Positions 43,890 to 52,128 of a DNA stretch of 64,000 bases are shown here, piece by piece. Below the pieces are notes generated by a model. The model ran no database searches. It saw nothing but the letters and a program-made list of their open reading frames with translations, and had not been told where the DNA came from. Each line of letters opens with the position of its first letter. Position 1 is the stretch's first letter. This stretch comes from Flavobacteriales bacterium (GTDB lineage: Bacteria; Bacteroidota; Bacteroidia; NS11-12g; UBA955), in assembly GCA_002737705.1 (NCBI GenBank), contig NSIM01000001.1, positions 1 through 64,000 of the forward strand, in the 5' to 3' direction. The position numbers and the translations under genes were made by a program.

Positions 43890-44792
43890 TCAGTAATTAA
43901 CAATCCACTCTACTTTTGTAAACGCGCCTAAGACCCCATATCCATTGGGAATATTTCCATTCAGTGGCATGGGTAGTTGGGTAATGGATTTTTGTTGCCA
44001 CAGGTGGGCAGCCCTTGAGTTATAATACTGGTAGAGTGGCAAACTAAGGTTTTCTAAAATTAGTTTAACGGCCAGTGTTTTTTCATTCAATCCGTTTGAG
44101 AATGGAAGTAAATTATACAATGTTAAATTGCTTTGAACACCATTAAACGTTTCATCAGTAAAAAGAATTTCTTTATCGGTATACACATTGTAATTGTTTC
44201 GCAAAAAGGGAAGGTTTGTTCCATCAATTTTCATCAATTCCCAAAGTATACTGCTATCGACAATTTGGCCAGTTGTATTGCGTATATATCGTTTAACCTG
44301 TCTGTAGGATTCCAAGCGATAGTAATTTTTGTCGATGGCACTGTCTTTGAAATGGACCACATAGGCTTGGGTAGACCCGATCCCTGGAATCGTTTTAAGC
44401 AAACTATCTACTCCAATTAAGGCAATGTTAGAGGGCACTACGCCCGCAATGGAAAAAGAAATAGTGGCTTTCTGATAGTCCATCCAAAAACTATCGCGGG
44501 CTTTTAATGGTTGACCGGTATACAGGTATCTACCTGGAATGGATTGGACAAAATTCTTTTTGCCATTGTATTTTGTATACAAGGTCATTTGGGCAGCTGT
44601 TTCGGGTTTAACAGTACCTATAATACTTGCCACTTCAGAGCAGTCAGCCACTATCACAGAATCTGCTTGAATATACAAATGAACCACGGGGCCAAGATAT
44701 ACCTGAGCCTCATTGGGTAGAGTAATCTCTGTTATACATCCTTGGCAGGCCAATGCCATGAATAATATGCGGTATATTTTGGGTATATTCAA
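43890..44792 (-). CDS. DUF4249 family lipoprotein
   Basis: 300 residues with a lipoprotein signal (MALACQGC, Cys19). After it come the DUF4249-like beta-rich segments: CITEITLPNEAQVYLGPVV, HLYIQADSVIVADCSEV, YRLESYRQVKRYI, FTDETFNGVQSNLTL. DUF4249 lipoproteins are typically encoded directly after a TonB-dependent receptor with an STN domain, as here (4-bp ATGA overlap), and probably form a complex with it at the outer membrane. The ligand is unknown. Confidence 0.82.
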   Translation of the reverse strand: MNIPKIYRILFMALACQGCITEITLPNEAQVYLGPVVHLYIQADSVIVADCSEVASIIGTVKPETAAQMTLYTKYNGKKNFVQSIPGRYLYTGQPLKARDSFWMDYQKATISFSIAGVVPSNIALIGVDSLLKTIPGIGSTQAYVVHFKDSAIDKNYYRLESYRQVKRYIRNTTGQIVDSSILWELMKIDGTNLPFLRNNYNVYTDKEILFTDETFNGVQSNLTLYNLLPFSNGLNEKTLAVKLILENLSLPLYQYYNSRAAHLWQQKSITQLPMPLNGNIPNGYGVLGAFTKVEWIVNY

Positions 44793-47449
44793 AAGAAAAT
44801 CTGGTAGTTTAAATGGGGTAAGAATGGAAGCAAACTCATTTGGTAAAAACCCCTAGCACCTTGCTTATTGTAACCAACATTTATAAAAAATGGATTTTTT
44901 CGATTGTAGCAATTATAGATTCCAATAGAGAGTTCCTGGCGTAACTTTTCATTTGAAAATCGGTATTGGAAAGAAAGGTCAAGGCGGTGGTTCGCAATGG
45001 ATCTCAATGCGTTTCTTTCTCCGTAAATATAGATTTCAGCATAGGGGTCATGCGATGTTGGGGATAGATAAATTCCTTCTGGTGCTGTATATGCAAAGCC
45101 AGAATTGTAAGACCAACTGCCGCTTATTGTGATAGATTTAGAGAGTAAATAAGTCCCTACAAGGTAAATATTGTGCCGTCGGTCATAGCGAGATGGGAAG
45201 GGGTTTCCATTGTTTAAATCCAAGAATTGTCGTGTATTCCACATCAGTGTATAGGATACCCATCCGTTAAGTTTGCCTTTTGTTTTTTCGATAAGCAATT
45301 CCCAGCCCTTGGCTTCACCAGTTCCTTGGGTAAGTGTTTCTTCCCAATTCACTGCAGAATTAATATAAATAGCGTTGTCTTTATACTCAAGTAAATGGTA
45401 AAACTTTTTTAGAAACACTTCACTGCTTATTTGAAAATTTCTTTGGGAAGAGGTAAATCCCAGTGACGTTTGTCTGGCTTCTGAAGGTTCAAATTTTGTA
45501 TTTGAAGGCACCCAAAGATCAGAAGGCAAACCCATTGCAAGATTATTGAGTTGGTGAAAAAATTGAATATTCTTGGAAGCGGTGGCTTTAACCCAAAGGT
45601 TTGGTCTTATGCGGTATCTGTATGTAAGCCTTGGCTCAGGCCTTAAATAATATTGTTTTTCACCCAATCCAAAATAGGCAATCCTCGATCCAATATCCAA
45701 ATACCCAAATGTAGGAGAGTGGTATTCAATTTGGACGAAACCACCAATTTCTGGCGTATTGATGATGGGGTCATTGAAAGAATATAATCTACCAATGCTG
45801 TCAATCTTTGTTTTAAGTGATCTATCTCCAGGGGTGAAAACATGTTTGGTATACCCCCCCCCAAAGCGGATGGCCATCAATTTATTTACTTGGATATCGG
45901 TTTTTCCAGAAAAATCTATATCGCGCAGTCCATTTCTAAAAGAATAATTCGCATAATCACTAAGGGTTTTTTTGCTTAAAAAACGTGATTGAACCTGAAT
46001 TTGGTAATTATTTTTTTGTGCAAAAACATAATCACTTACATAGGCTTTTAAGGTAAAACGGATGTGTTTTAAAAACGCATATCTCCATCGAATACTGCCG
46101 ACCTGATTGCCCCAATTATTTCCCTGCTCCCGTGACTGGAAATACCTGTTTTCGATTGTTTCGGAAGACCTGTTTTCGATAAAAGAGGCATTGTCTCCCC
46201 CCCTATAAAACGATATAGACAAAGCACTTTTTTCACTAAATTTATGATTTATTTTGGCATTTATATCCCAGAAATAGTAGGTATTGATGTTGCTTCTATC
46301 TTTGAGCAGTATTTTTGTGATTGGCTCAGCAACAAAATCCAAATTACTCCTCCGAATAGAAATTACAGCAGTCGTTCTTTTTCGCCAAATTGGACCTTGA
46401 ACCGTCGCCTTGGTTGAAAGCAGGCCCAAGCCCAGTTGGCTTGACCATGTATTTTCATTCCCATCGATACTTTGAACCGAAATCACACTGCTCAATCGAC
46501 CCCCATATTCTGGCGAAAAAGCCCCCCTATTCATTTGTGCACTCTTAACAATATCACCATTAAAAATACCGAAAATACCATATAAATGGTAAGCATTGAA
46601 GACCGGAGCTTCATCTAAGAGAACTAAGTTTTGGTCGCCAGATCCTCCCCTAACATATATTCCCATCATTCCTTCCGAACCAGTCACAACACCCGGATTG
46701 AAACTCAGGGTGCGCAATATGTCATTTTCGCCCATGAGCGCTGGAAGAAGTTTTTGGCGTGCAGAATTTATTCCAAATTGGTCGGATTGTCCTTGAATTA
46801 CCGATCGATCCTGAAATTCATTTTTTACAATCACAGTGGTTGTTTCGATGCGTTCGACACTGGGTTTTAGTTGTGCATTTAAAAAATAGTCGCGGTTGTT
46901 GATGAGGGTATCAGTATATGGTGTACAACCGCCATACCGAATCACAATAAAGATAGTATCGGTTGCGATATCTATTTTTTTTGTGGGGATTGCAAGGCGA
47001 AAAATTCCAAATTCATCAGTAAGCGCAAATTGGTTCCGTTGGGGCAAGTAAATCATTGCCTTGACCAGGCGTTCACCACTTGATTCAAGACTTACACGAC
47101 CCGACAATATAAATTGTTTTTTGGGCTCTTGGGGAGACCAAAGGCATAAAACAAGATAGTTGTCGAGTCGCTTGCAATCTAAGCCATACTGGTGTAAAAA
47201 GTCTTTTATTGCTTGCTGTGCTTGGACATTCTTATAGGCTATATGTATGGGACGTCCTGTGGGAATGATATCACTGTTGTATTGAAAATACAGCCCAGTT
47301 TGTTGCTCAAAAAGCCCAAGAACAGTTTGAAAATTCGTTCCATCATAGTGTATGTTGATATATTTCTTAAAAGAAGCGGATTGTGCCAACAAACCTGAAG
47401 TAGAAAACAACAGGTATAAGCCGAGTATAATCCCAATTTTTCTCATCAA
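44789..47449 (-). CDS. STN-domain TonB-dependent outer-membrane receptor
   Basis: 886 residues: signal peptide (ending GLLAQ), secretin/TonB short N-terminal domain (about 32-105, FEQQTGLYFQYNSDIIP), carboxypeptidase-regulatory-like domain (about 113-200, ILSGRVSLESSGERLVKAMI), plug (about 225-345; GENDILRTLSFNPGV, GIYVRGGSGDQNLVLLDEAPV, FSPEYGGRLSSVI) and a 22-strand-type barrel ending YQIFF. The STN domain suggests signalling to an anti-sigma factor as well as uptake, but no sigma/anti-sigma pair is adjacent. Neighbours are DUF4197 upstream (12 bp) and DUF4249 downstream. Confidence 0.94.
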   Translation of the reverse strand: MMRKIGIILGLYLLFSTSGLLAQSASFKKYINIHYDGTNFQTVLGLFEQQTGLYFQYNSDIIPTGRPIHIAYKNVQAQQAIKDFLHQYGLDCKRLDNYLVLCLWSPQEPKKQFILSGRVSLESSGERLVKAMIYLPQRNQFALTDEFGIFRLAIPTKKIDIATDTIFIVIRYGGCTPYTDTLINNRDYFLNAQLKPSVERIETTTVIVKNEFQDRSVIQGQSDQFGINSARQKLLPALMGENDILRTLSFNPGVVTGSEGMMGIYVRGGSGDQNLVLLDEAPVFNAYHLYGIFGIFNGDIVKSAQMNRGAFSPEYGGRLSSVISVQSIDGNENTWSSQLGLGLLSTKATVQGPIWRKRTTAVISIRRSNLDFVAEPITKILLKDRSNINTYYFWDINAKINHKFSEKSALSISFYRGGDNASFIENRSSETIENRYFQSREQGNNWGNQVGSIRWRYAFLKHIRFTLKAYVSDYVFAQKNNYQIQVQSRFLSKKTLSDYANYSFRNGLRDIDFSGKTDIQVNKLMAIRFGGGYTKHVFTPGDRSLKTKIDSIGRLYSFNDPIINTPEIGGFVQIEYHSPTFGYLDIGSRIAYFGLGEKQYYLRPEPRLTYRYRIRPNLWVKATASKNIQFFHQLNNLAMGLPSDLWVPSNTKFEPSEARQTSLGFTSSQRNFQISSEVFLKKFYHLLEYKDNAIYINSAVNWEETLTQGTGEAKGWELLIEKTKGKLNGWVSYTLMWNTRQFLDLNNGNPFPSRYDRRHNIYLVGTYLLSKSITISGSWSYNSGFAYTAPEGIYLSPTSHDPYAEIYIYGERNALRSIANHRLDLSFQYRFSNEKLRQELSIGIYNCYNRKNPFFINVGYNKQGARGFYQMSLLPFLPHLNYQIFF

Positions 47450-47461
47450 TTTGCTGGGAAA

Positions 47462-48292
47462 TTAGGGGTGTTTATCGGCGTAATCAAATGTTTTCTTTAG
47501 CAATTCTGTACTGCGTTGTAAGGGGTCTTTTCGAATCAAATTTTCTTGTTTTTCAACTTCTACAAATAAAGCATCCATTGCCTTTTGGGTGACATGGGCT
47601 TCTAAATTGGGTTGAATGTCTTGGGTCAAGCCCAAGATTTTTTTATTTTTATTGATGAGTAGAACAATCGGGTTCCAATATTCATAGACTGAAACCGATT
47701 CCAAGGCTTTTTTAATTTCGGGTTCAAATGTTTGGGCTAGTTGAGAAGAGGTTTTTTGCGTAAGATAGCGTGTTGCTGCACCATCGCCATCGCTCAGAAT
47801 CTTCAAGGCATCTGCAAAACTCAGATTTCCAATGGCATTTACAAAAATGGGCAATGCAAATTCAATCGATTTTTCAGCACCAGTATTCATTGCTTCTATG
47901 GTTTTATCAAGTTCTTTGCCAATGGCGGCATTGAGAATAATATTGTCCCTGATTTTACTTTCCAGAACGCGAACTTCTTCGGGCAATACAATTTTATAGA
48001 CGGTACTTTTATAAAATGCACCCGGTTTCATCAGTGATTGGGTGCCTGCCGAAACCCCTTTTTTCAACGCTTCTTTTATGCCATTACCTGCATCTGTTTG
48101 ATTGAGCGGGTCCAAGGTTTTTTTATTAATTAGGGCCAATTCTTTCGGGATGACGATTTTCGGAAATCTAATCTTTTGTGCAAATATTGATCGACTGGAA
48201 CACAAGGAAAAAATAAAAAAAAGAAGAAGAGATATACCAAAGGCATTTCTTTTGTGTGGGGTATGCAGATATTGAACGCGAATTGGTTTCAT
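47462..48292 (-). CDS. DUF4197 family protein
   Basis: 276 residues with an N-terminal export signal (LLLFFIFSLCSSRSIFAQ). The DUF4197 domain follows: GIKEALKKGVSAGTQSL, GAFYKSTVYKIVLPEEVRV, GAATRYLTQKTSSQLAQTF and the C-terminal VTQKAMDALFVEVEKQE. It is a helical periplasmic protein of unknown function. It is the first gene of the operon with the TonB receptor and DUF4249, with a TATATTTG box 4 nt before the ATG. Confidence 0.85.
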   Translation of the reverse strand: MKPIRVQYLHTPHKRNAFGISLLLFFIFSLCSSRSIFAQKIRFPKIVIPKELALINKKTLDPLNQTDAGNGIKEALKKGVSAGTQSLMKPGAFYKSTVYKIVLPEEVRVLESKIRDNIILNAAIGKELDKTIEAMNTGAEKSIEFALPIFVNAIGNLSFADALKILSDGDGAATRYLTQKTSSQLAQTFEPEIKKALESVSVYEYWNPIVLLINKNKKILGLTQDIQPNLEAHVTQKAMDALFVEVEKQENLIRKDPLQRSTELLKKTFDYADKHP

Positions 48293-48296
48293 TGTT

Positions 48297-48304
48297 CAAA
48301 TATA
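48297..48304 (-). promoter_or_regulatory. Promoter -7 box for DUF4197-TonB receptor-DUF4249
   Basis: TATATTTG on the minus strand, 4 nt before the ATG. It lies just downstream of the doubtful ORF at 48309-48518. Confidence 0.65.
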
Positions 48305-48308
48305 AGCA

Positions 48309-48518
48309 CTAGTTAAAGAATCGTAGAATTCTCGTTTTTGAAAGCAAAGGCAAGCACTTATTTCCTTTCAGTTGGGATATGTTTTGGCCGGCAGCCGCAG
48401 CAGAAATCATTTCAAGTGCCGAAATTACCAGTGGTTTGGCTGGAAGTTGAACATGGAAGGATTGGTTCACATGTGTTGAATGCGGCCCCAATGGCGTTCT
48501 GTTTTTATCTCTTTTCAT
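48309..48518 (-). other. Doubtful 69-aa ORF in a 402-bp gap
   Basis: ATG at 48518, stop at 48309-48311. The product (start MKRDKNRTPLGPHSTHVNQS, later ISALEMISAAAAGQNISQL) has no signal or recognised domain. It lies upstream of DUF4197 on the same strand. No promoter box precedes it. The rest of the gap (48519-48694) shows only a near-match box CATCTTTG at about 48630 on the plus strand. Confidence 0.25.
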
Positions 48519-48694
48519 AAGGTGAGAAATTGGCAAGTACAAAACAAATCTTTCAATACATATGTCTACTATGTATGCTGCGGGATATAATTCATAGCAA
48601 TAGCAATTTCAAAAGAATCAAAGCATCTTTGCAGTATTCGATACAGTCAAAATACAAATACCATTGAATAGAATTAATCAAACTGTTTTAGAAT

Positions 48695-49501
48695 ATGTAT
48701 GAATTTCATGGCGATAAGCGCAGGTATTTTGAAATGGCCCAGAAGGTTACTTCAAAGCATATAATTCCTTTTTTACAATCGAATTGGACTTTCCCTGATG
48801 CAATGACTGTATTAGAAATAGGGTGTGGCGAAGCAGGAGTTTTAAAGGCTTTTACCGATTTGGGTTATATATGTAAGGGCATTGAATTGGAAGAAAATAG
48901 ACTCGAATTTGCACGTGAATTTATGCAAGAGGAAGTGGCTGATGGCAGGGTTGCGTTTTTAAATAAAGATATTTACGACGTGGTACCCGGCAGAGATTTG
49001 GGGGTGCTGTTTGATTTAATTATCCTAAAGGATGTCATTGAACACATTCCCAATCAGGAAAAATTTATGCCCCAATTACACCGTTTTTTAAAACCAGGAG
49101 GCCGGATATTTTTTGCTTTTCCGCCTTGGCAAATGCCTTATGGGGGTCACCAACAGGTATTGCCGCAGAAGTGGGCTTCAAGACTGCCCTATTACCATTT
49201 GTTGCCAGGAAAACTCTATCCTGCGGCACTCAAATTATTGGGTGTACAGGCGAATGGGATTCGGACTATGCAGGAAATAAGGGCAACGGGAATTAGTATT
49301 GAGCGATTTTTACGTGTGTGTAAAGCTTCCAATTTTGCCGTTCGAAATGCACAATATTATTTGTTTAATCCCATTTACGAATTTAAATTTGGCATTAAAC
49401 CCAGAACCCAATTTTCATTTGTTTCTGCATTGCCTTGGATTAGAAATTTTATCACTATGGGGGTTTATTTTTTGGTTGATTCTTTCGATTCGAAAAAGTA
49501 A
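48695..49501 (+). CDS. SAM-dependent methyltransferase, class I
   Basis: 268 residues. SAM-binding motif I is VLEIGCGEAGVLKAF, the acidic loop is GIELEENRLEFAR, and the post-motif region reads IILKDVIEHIPNQEKF and HRFLKPGGRIFFAFPPWQMPYGGHQQ. The VIEH and LKPGG signatures are those of the Methyltransf_11/23 group acting on small molecules, lipids or sugars. The substrate is not evident. The C-terminal 100 residues are aromatic-rich and may form a lid. It stands alone before the DUF6089 genes. Confidence 0.88.
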   Translation: MYEFHGDKRRYFEMAQKVTSKHIIPFLQSNWTFPDAMTVLEIGCGEAGVLKAFTDLGYICKGIELEENRLEFAREFMQEEVADGRVAFLNKDIYDVVPGRDLGVLFDLIILKDVIEHIPNQEKFMPQLHRFLKPGGRIFFAFPPWQMPYGGHQQVLPQKWASRLPYYHLLPGKLYPAALKLLGVQANGIRTMQEIRATGISIERFLRVCKASNFAVRNAQYYLFNPIYEFKFGIKPRTQFSFVSALPWIRNFITMGVYFLVDSFDSKK

Positions 49502-49537
49502 ACCAAGAATAATTTAAGTACATTTTCGTTTCAAGAT

Positions 49538-49562
49538 AACCCTGTTTTGGAAAAACAAGGTT
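49538..49562. terminator. Weak hairpin after the methyltransferase gene
   Basis: Arms AACCCTGTTTT and AAAACAAGGTT pair with one mismatch around a 3-nt loop, 7 nt before the DUF6089 promoter box. The T tract is short, so this is only a candidate terminator. Confidence 0.3.
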
Positions 49563-49569
49563 TACCGCA

Positions 49570-49577
49570 TAAATTTG
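49570..49577 (+). promoter_or_regulatory. Promoter -7 box for the DUF6089 pair
   Basis: TAAATTTG, 19 nt before the ATG at 49597. Confidence 0.6.
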
Positions 49578-49596
49578 CTATAATCAAACTGCATTC

Positions 49597-50541
49597 ATGA
49601 AAACCCTAACCGCACTATTTTTCGCCGTTTTCACACTGGTAATCAGTTCATTTTCTCATGCGCAGGCAAAGAAGAGATTCAATGGTAAACCGATTGAGGC
49701 GGGCTTAACATTCGGCGCATCAAATTATATGGGTGATTTATCTCCCAGTGTTGCTTTAGGCGAGAGCCATCTTATGGGTGGATTAATCTGCCGATTTAAT
49801 TATTCAGATTTTTTGACTTTTCGAGGCAATGCAGTGTTTGGACAGATCAGCGGGAATGACAAAAATTACAATGATGATGCATTCAGAAACCGAAGGAACC
49901 TCAATTTCAAAAGCAATATTGTCGAATTTAGTGCCATAGCAGAGTGGAATATATTTGGATATGAAGAAACCACGCGTGGATTGCCTTCGTCTCCTTTTTT
50001 GTTTTTAGGTCTGGGTCTTTACAAATTCAATCCGAAGTCAAAGTTTCAATATTTGGAAGGTCGCAATGATGCATCGGGTGTTGCAATACACAATGCGCAA
50101 TTGAAGGTGTTTGATAATCAATGGATAGAGTTACAGACTTTGAGTACAGAAGCACAAGAAACCACAAAATACAATGAAAGGAAACGGTATTTACTTACCC
50201 AACTAAGTATTCCCATTGGTGTCGGATTCAAGAAGCAATTTAATGATTTTTGGGCTTGGGGTATTGAGTTGGGAATGCGCAAAACATTTACCGACTACCT
50301 AGATGATGTAAGCATTGATTTTGTCGATGACCAAATTGTAGCTGGAGCCAATGGATATCTTGCAGGAGCCATGAAAGACCGTGGACCCGAGTTAAATGAT
50401 CCTACGACCGGTCTTCCCTATGAAAAATTTTTTAATGGAGAACCACGCGGTTCCATGAAGGGTAAAGATTGGTATATGTTTTTAAACTTTACCATCACCC
50501 GTAAAATTGTCGGTGGTAAAGCAGTTTGCTTCCAATTTTAA
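49597..50541 (+). CDS. DUF6089 family outer-membrane protein (copy 1)
   Basis: 314 residues. Signal peptide (ending SFSHAQA) and a beta-barrel-like body with GLTFGASNYMGDLSPS, LTFRGNAVFGQISGND, FLFLGLGLYKFNPKSK, LSIPIGVGFKKQF, RKTFTDYLDDVS and a terminal aromatic residue (VCFQF). DUF6089 proteins lie before uppS and bamA in many Bacteroidota, pointing to a role in the outer membrane; function unknown. The stop is 2 bp before the start of a second copy. Confidence 0.85.
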   Translation: MKTLTALFFAVFTLVISSFSHAQAKKRFNGKPIEAGLTFGASNYMGDLSPSVALGESHLMGGLICRFNYSDFLTFRGNAVFGQISGNDKNYNDDAFRNRRNLNFKSNIVEFSAIAEWNIFGYEETTRGLPSSPFLFLGLGLYKFNPKSKFQYLEGRNDASGVAIHNAQLKVFDNQWIELQTLSTEAQETTKYNERKRYLLTQLSIPIGVGFKKQFNDFWAWGIELGMRKTFTDYLDDVSIDFVDDQIVAGANGYLAGAMKDRGPELNDPTTGLPYEKFFNGEPRGSMKGKDWYMFLNFTITRKIVGGKAVCFQF

Positions 50542-50543
50542 CA

Positions 50544-51362
50544 TTGAAAAAATTTATAAAAATCGCTTTGGCATGTTCGGTGTTTTGCGCACCCTCTATT
50601 TTGGGGGCACAGAAATATTTTTCGGGGCACAATGAATTTGGATTGTCTTTGGGAGTGAGTAATTATTTCGGAGATTTTAGTCAAAGCTTCAATTTACCTC
50701 ATTTTAAGTCCGCGGCAGGTGTGTATCATAAATACAATTTCAGCCGGTTTTTTACCCTTCGCAACCAAGTTTCTTTTTTATCGATTGAGGGTAGCTCTAA
50801 AGATGTTAAAGGTTTAGCCCATCAAAATTTGTCTTTTAAAAGCAAAATATATGAGTTTGGGAGCATGGTAGAATGCAATTTTCATCCTTTTGGAACCAAT
50901 ACAAATGATGGGAAAGCAACGCCATATTTGCTTTTGGGTGTTTCGGCATTTTGGTTTAATCCCTACAGACTTGAGAATGACGACATCAACCTGAGATCTA
51001 TTCGAACAGAGCAACAGAAGCGTTCTTACAGTCAATTGCAACCCGCAATACCGATTGGACTGGGCATTAAAACCATGATTAACAGCAAGAAAAATGCCGG
51101 GGCATTGATTCTAGGATTTGAGGCTGTATTTAGAAAAATATTTACAGATTATCTGGATGATACAAAATCTGAATATGGAGATTTTGCAACGATGACGCGT
51201 GATCAAGGGATCGGCGCTGCAGAATATGGCCAGGCACAGGTATTAGAGAATGGACCCAAAATGGCCAAAGGCACTATGCGCGGTGATACACATCTCAAGG
51301 ATTGGTATTATTTTATTGGTTTAAATCTATCATATAGACTTACTCCGCAAGTTTGTAGGTAA
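50544..51362 (+). CDS. DUF6089 family outer-membrane protein (copy 2)
   Basis: 272 residues from the TTG at 50544, which starts a normal signal peptide (MKKFIKIALACSVF...LGAQ); the frame opens at 50526 inside copy 1. It shares the family pattern with copy 1: GLSLGVSNYFGDFSQS, LTLRNQ-like RFFTLRNQVSFLSIEGS, YLLLGVSAFWFNPYR, AIPIGLGIKTM, RKIFTDYLDDTK, and a C-terminal DWYYFIGLNLSYRL. The two look like an old tandem duplication. The stop codon is part of the uppS promoter box. Confidence 0.83.
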   Translation: MKKFIKIALACSVFCAPSILGAQKYFSGHNEFGLSLGVSNYFGDFSQSFNLPHFKSAAGVYHKYNFSRFFTLRNQVSFLSIEGSSKDVKGLAHQNLSFKSKIYEFGSMVECNFHPFGTNTNDGKATPYLLLGVSAFWFNPYRLENDDINLRSIRTEQQKRSYSQLQPAIPIGLGIKTMINSKKNAGALILGFEAVFRKIFTDYLDDTKSEYGDFATMTRDQGIGAAEYGQAQVLENGPKMAKGTMRGDTHLKDWYYFIGLNLSYRLTPQVCR

Positions 51363-51367
51363 TTTTG
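51360..51367 (+). promoter_or_regulatory. Promoter -7 box for uppS-bamA
   Basis: TAATTTTG, overlapping the TAA stop of the second DUF6089 gene, 10 nt before the uppS ATG. Confidence 0.55.
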
Positions 51368-51377
51368 TAGTTCTGTG

Positions 51378-52124
51378 ATGGAAAAGCCAAATACATATTC
51401 TTTTGACTCCAATCGTATTCCCCAACACGTGGCCATCATTATGGATGGAAATGGCCGTTGGGCCAGGCAAAAAGGTCATATTCGATTGTTTGGACACCGA
51501 AATGGAGTAAGGGCGGTGAGGGACGTTATTGAATCTGCGGTGGAACTTGGGGTTAAATATTTAACGCTGTATGCGTTTTCTATTGAGAATTGGAGGCGTC
51601 CACAAAAGGAGATCAATGCATTAATGGCTTTATTGGTGAGCACCATAGAGGACGAATTGCCGACGCTGATGAAAAACGAAATACATGTATCAACCATTGG
51701 TAACCTGTTACAACTTCCGATTAAATGCCAGCAGTCTTTAGAAAAAATAAAACGCCTTACAGACAACAACAATAAGTTAACCTTGATTTTGGCTTTGAGT
51801 TATAGTGGTCGATGGGATATCTTAGAAGCAGTAAAAAAAATCGCTTCTGATGTCAAAATCGGAATTTTAGATCCCCTTGATATTGATGAAACTGTATTAA
51901 ATGGTGCAATGAATACCGCCCAGTTTCCTGATCCCGATTTATTGATACGAACCAGTGGAGAGCAAAGAATTAGCAATTTTCTGCTTTGGGAAATTGCCTA
52001 CAGTGAAATATATTTCACACCCGTTTTATGGCCTGATTTTACGAAGGACGATTTTTATAAGGCAGTCATCGATTATCAGGGTCGTGAGCGCCGATTTGGA
52101 AAAACAAGTGAACAAATCACATAA
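51378..52124 (+). CDS. uppS: Isoprenyl transferase (undecaprenyl diphosphate synthase)
   Basis: 248 residues from the ATG at 51378 (a GTG directly precedes it). Cis-prenyltransferase that makes the C55 lipid carrier for peptidoglycan and surface glycans. Signatures: HVAIIMDGNGRWARQKG (catalytic Asp23), GHRNGVRAVRDVIE, LTLYAFSIENWRRP, LALSYSGRWDI and PDLLIRTSGEQRISNFLLWE. Length is normal. bamA begins 4 bp after the stop, the usual Bacteroidota order. Confidence 0.97.
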   Translation: MEKPNTYSFDSNRIPQHVAIIMDGNGRWARQKGHIRLFGHRNGVRAVRDVIESAVELGVKYLTLYAFSIENWRRPQKEINALMALLVSTIEDELPTLMKNEIHVSTIGNLLQLPIKCQQSLEKIKRLTDNNNKLTLILALSYSGRWDILEAVKKIASDVKIGILDPLDIDETVLNGAMNTAQFPDPDLLIRTSGEQRISNFLLWEIAYSEIYFTPVLWPDFTKDDFYKAVIDYQGRERRFGKTSEQIT

Positions 52125-52128
52125 AAAT

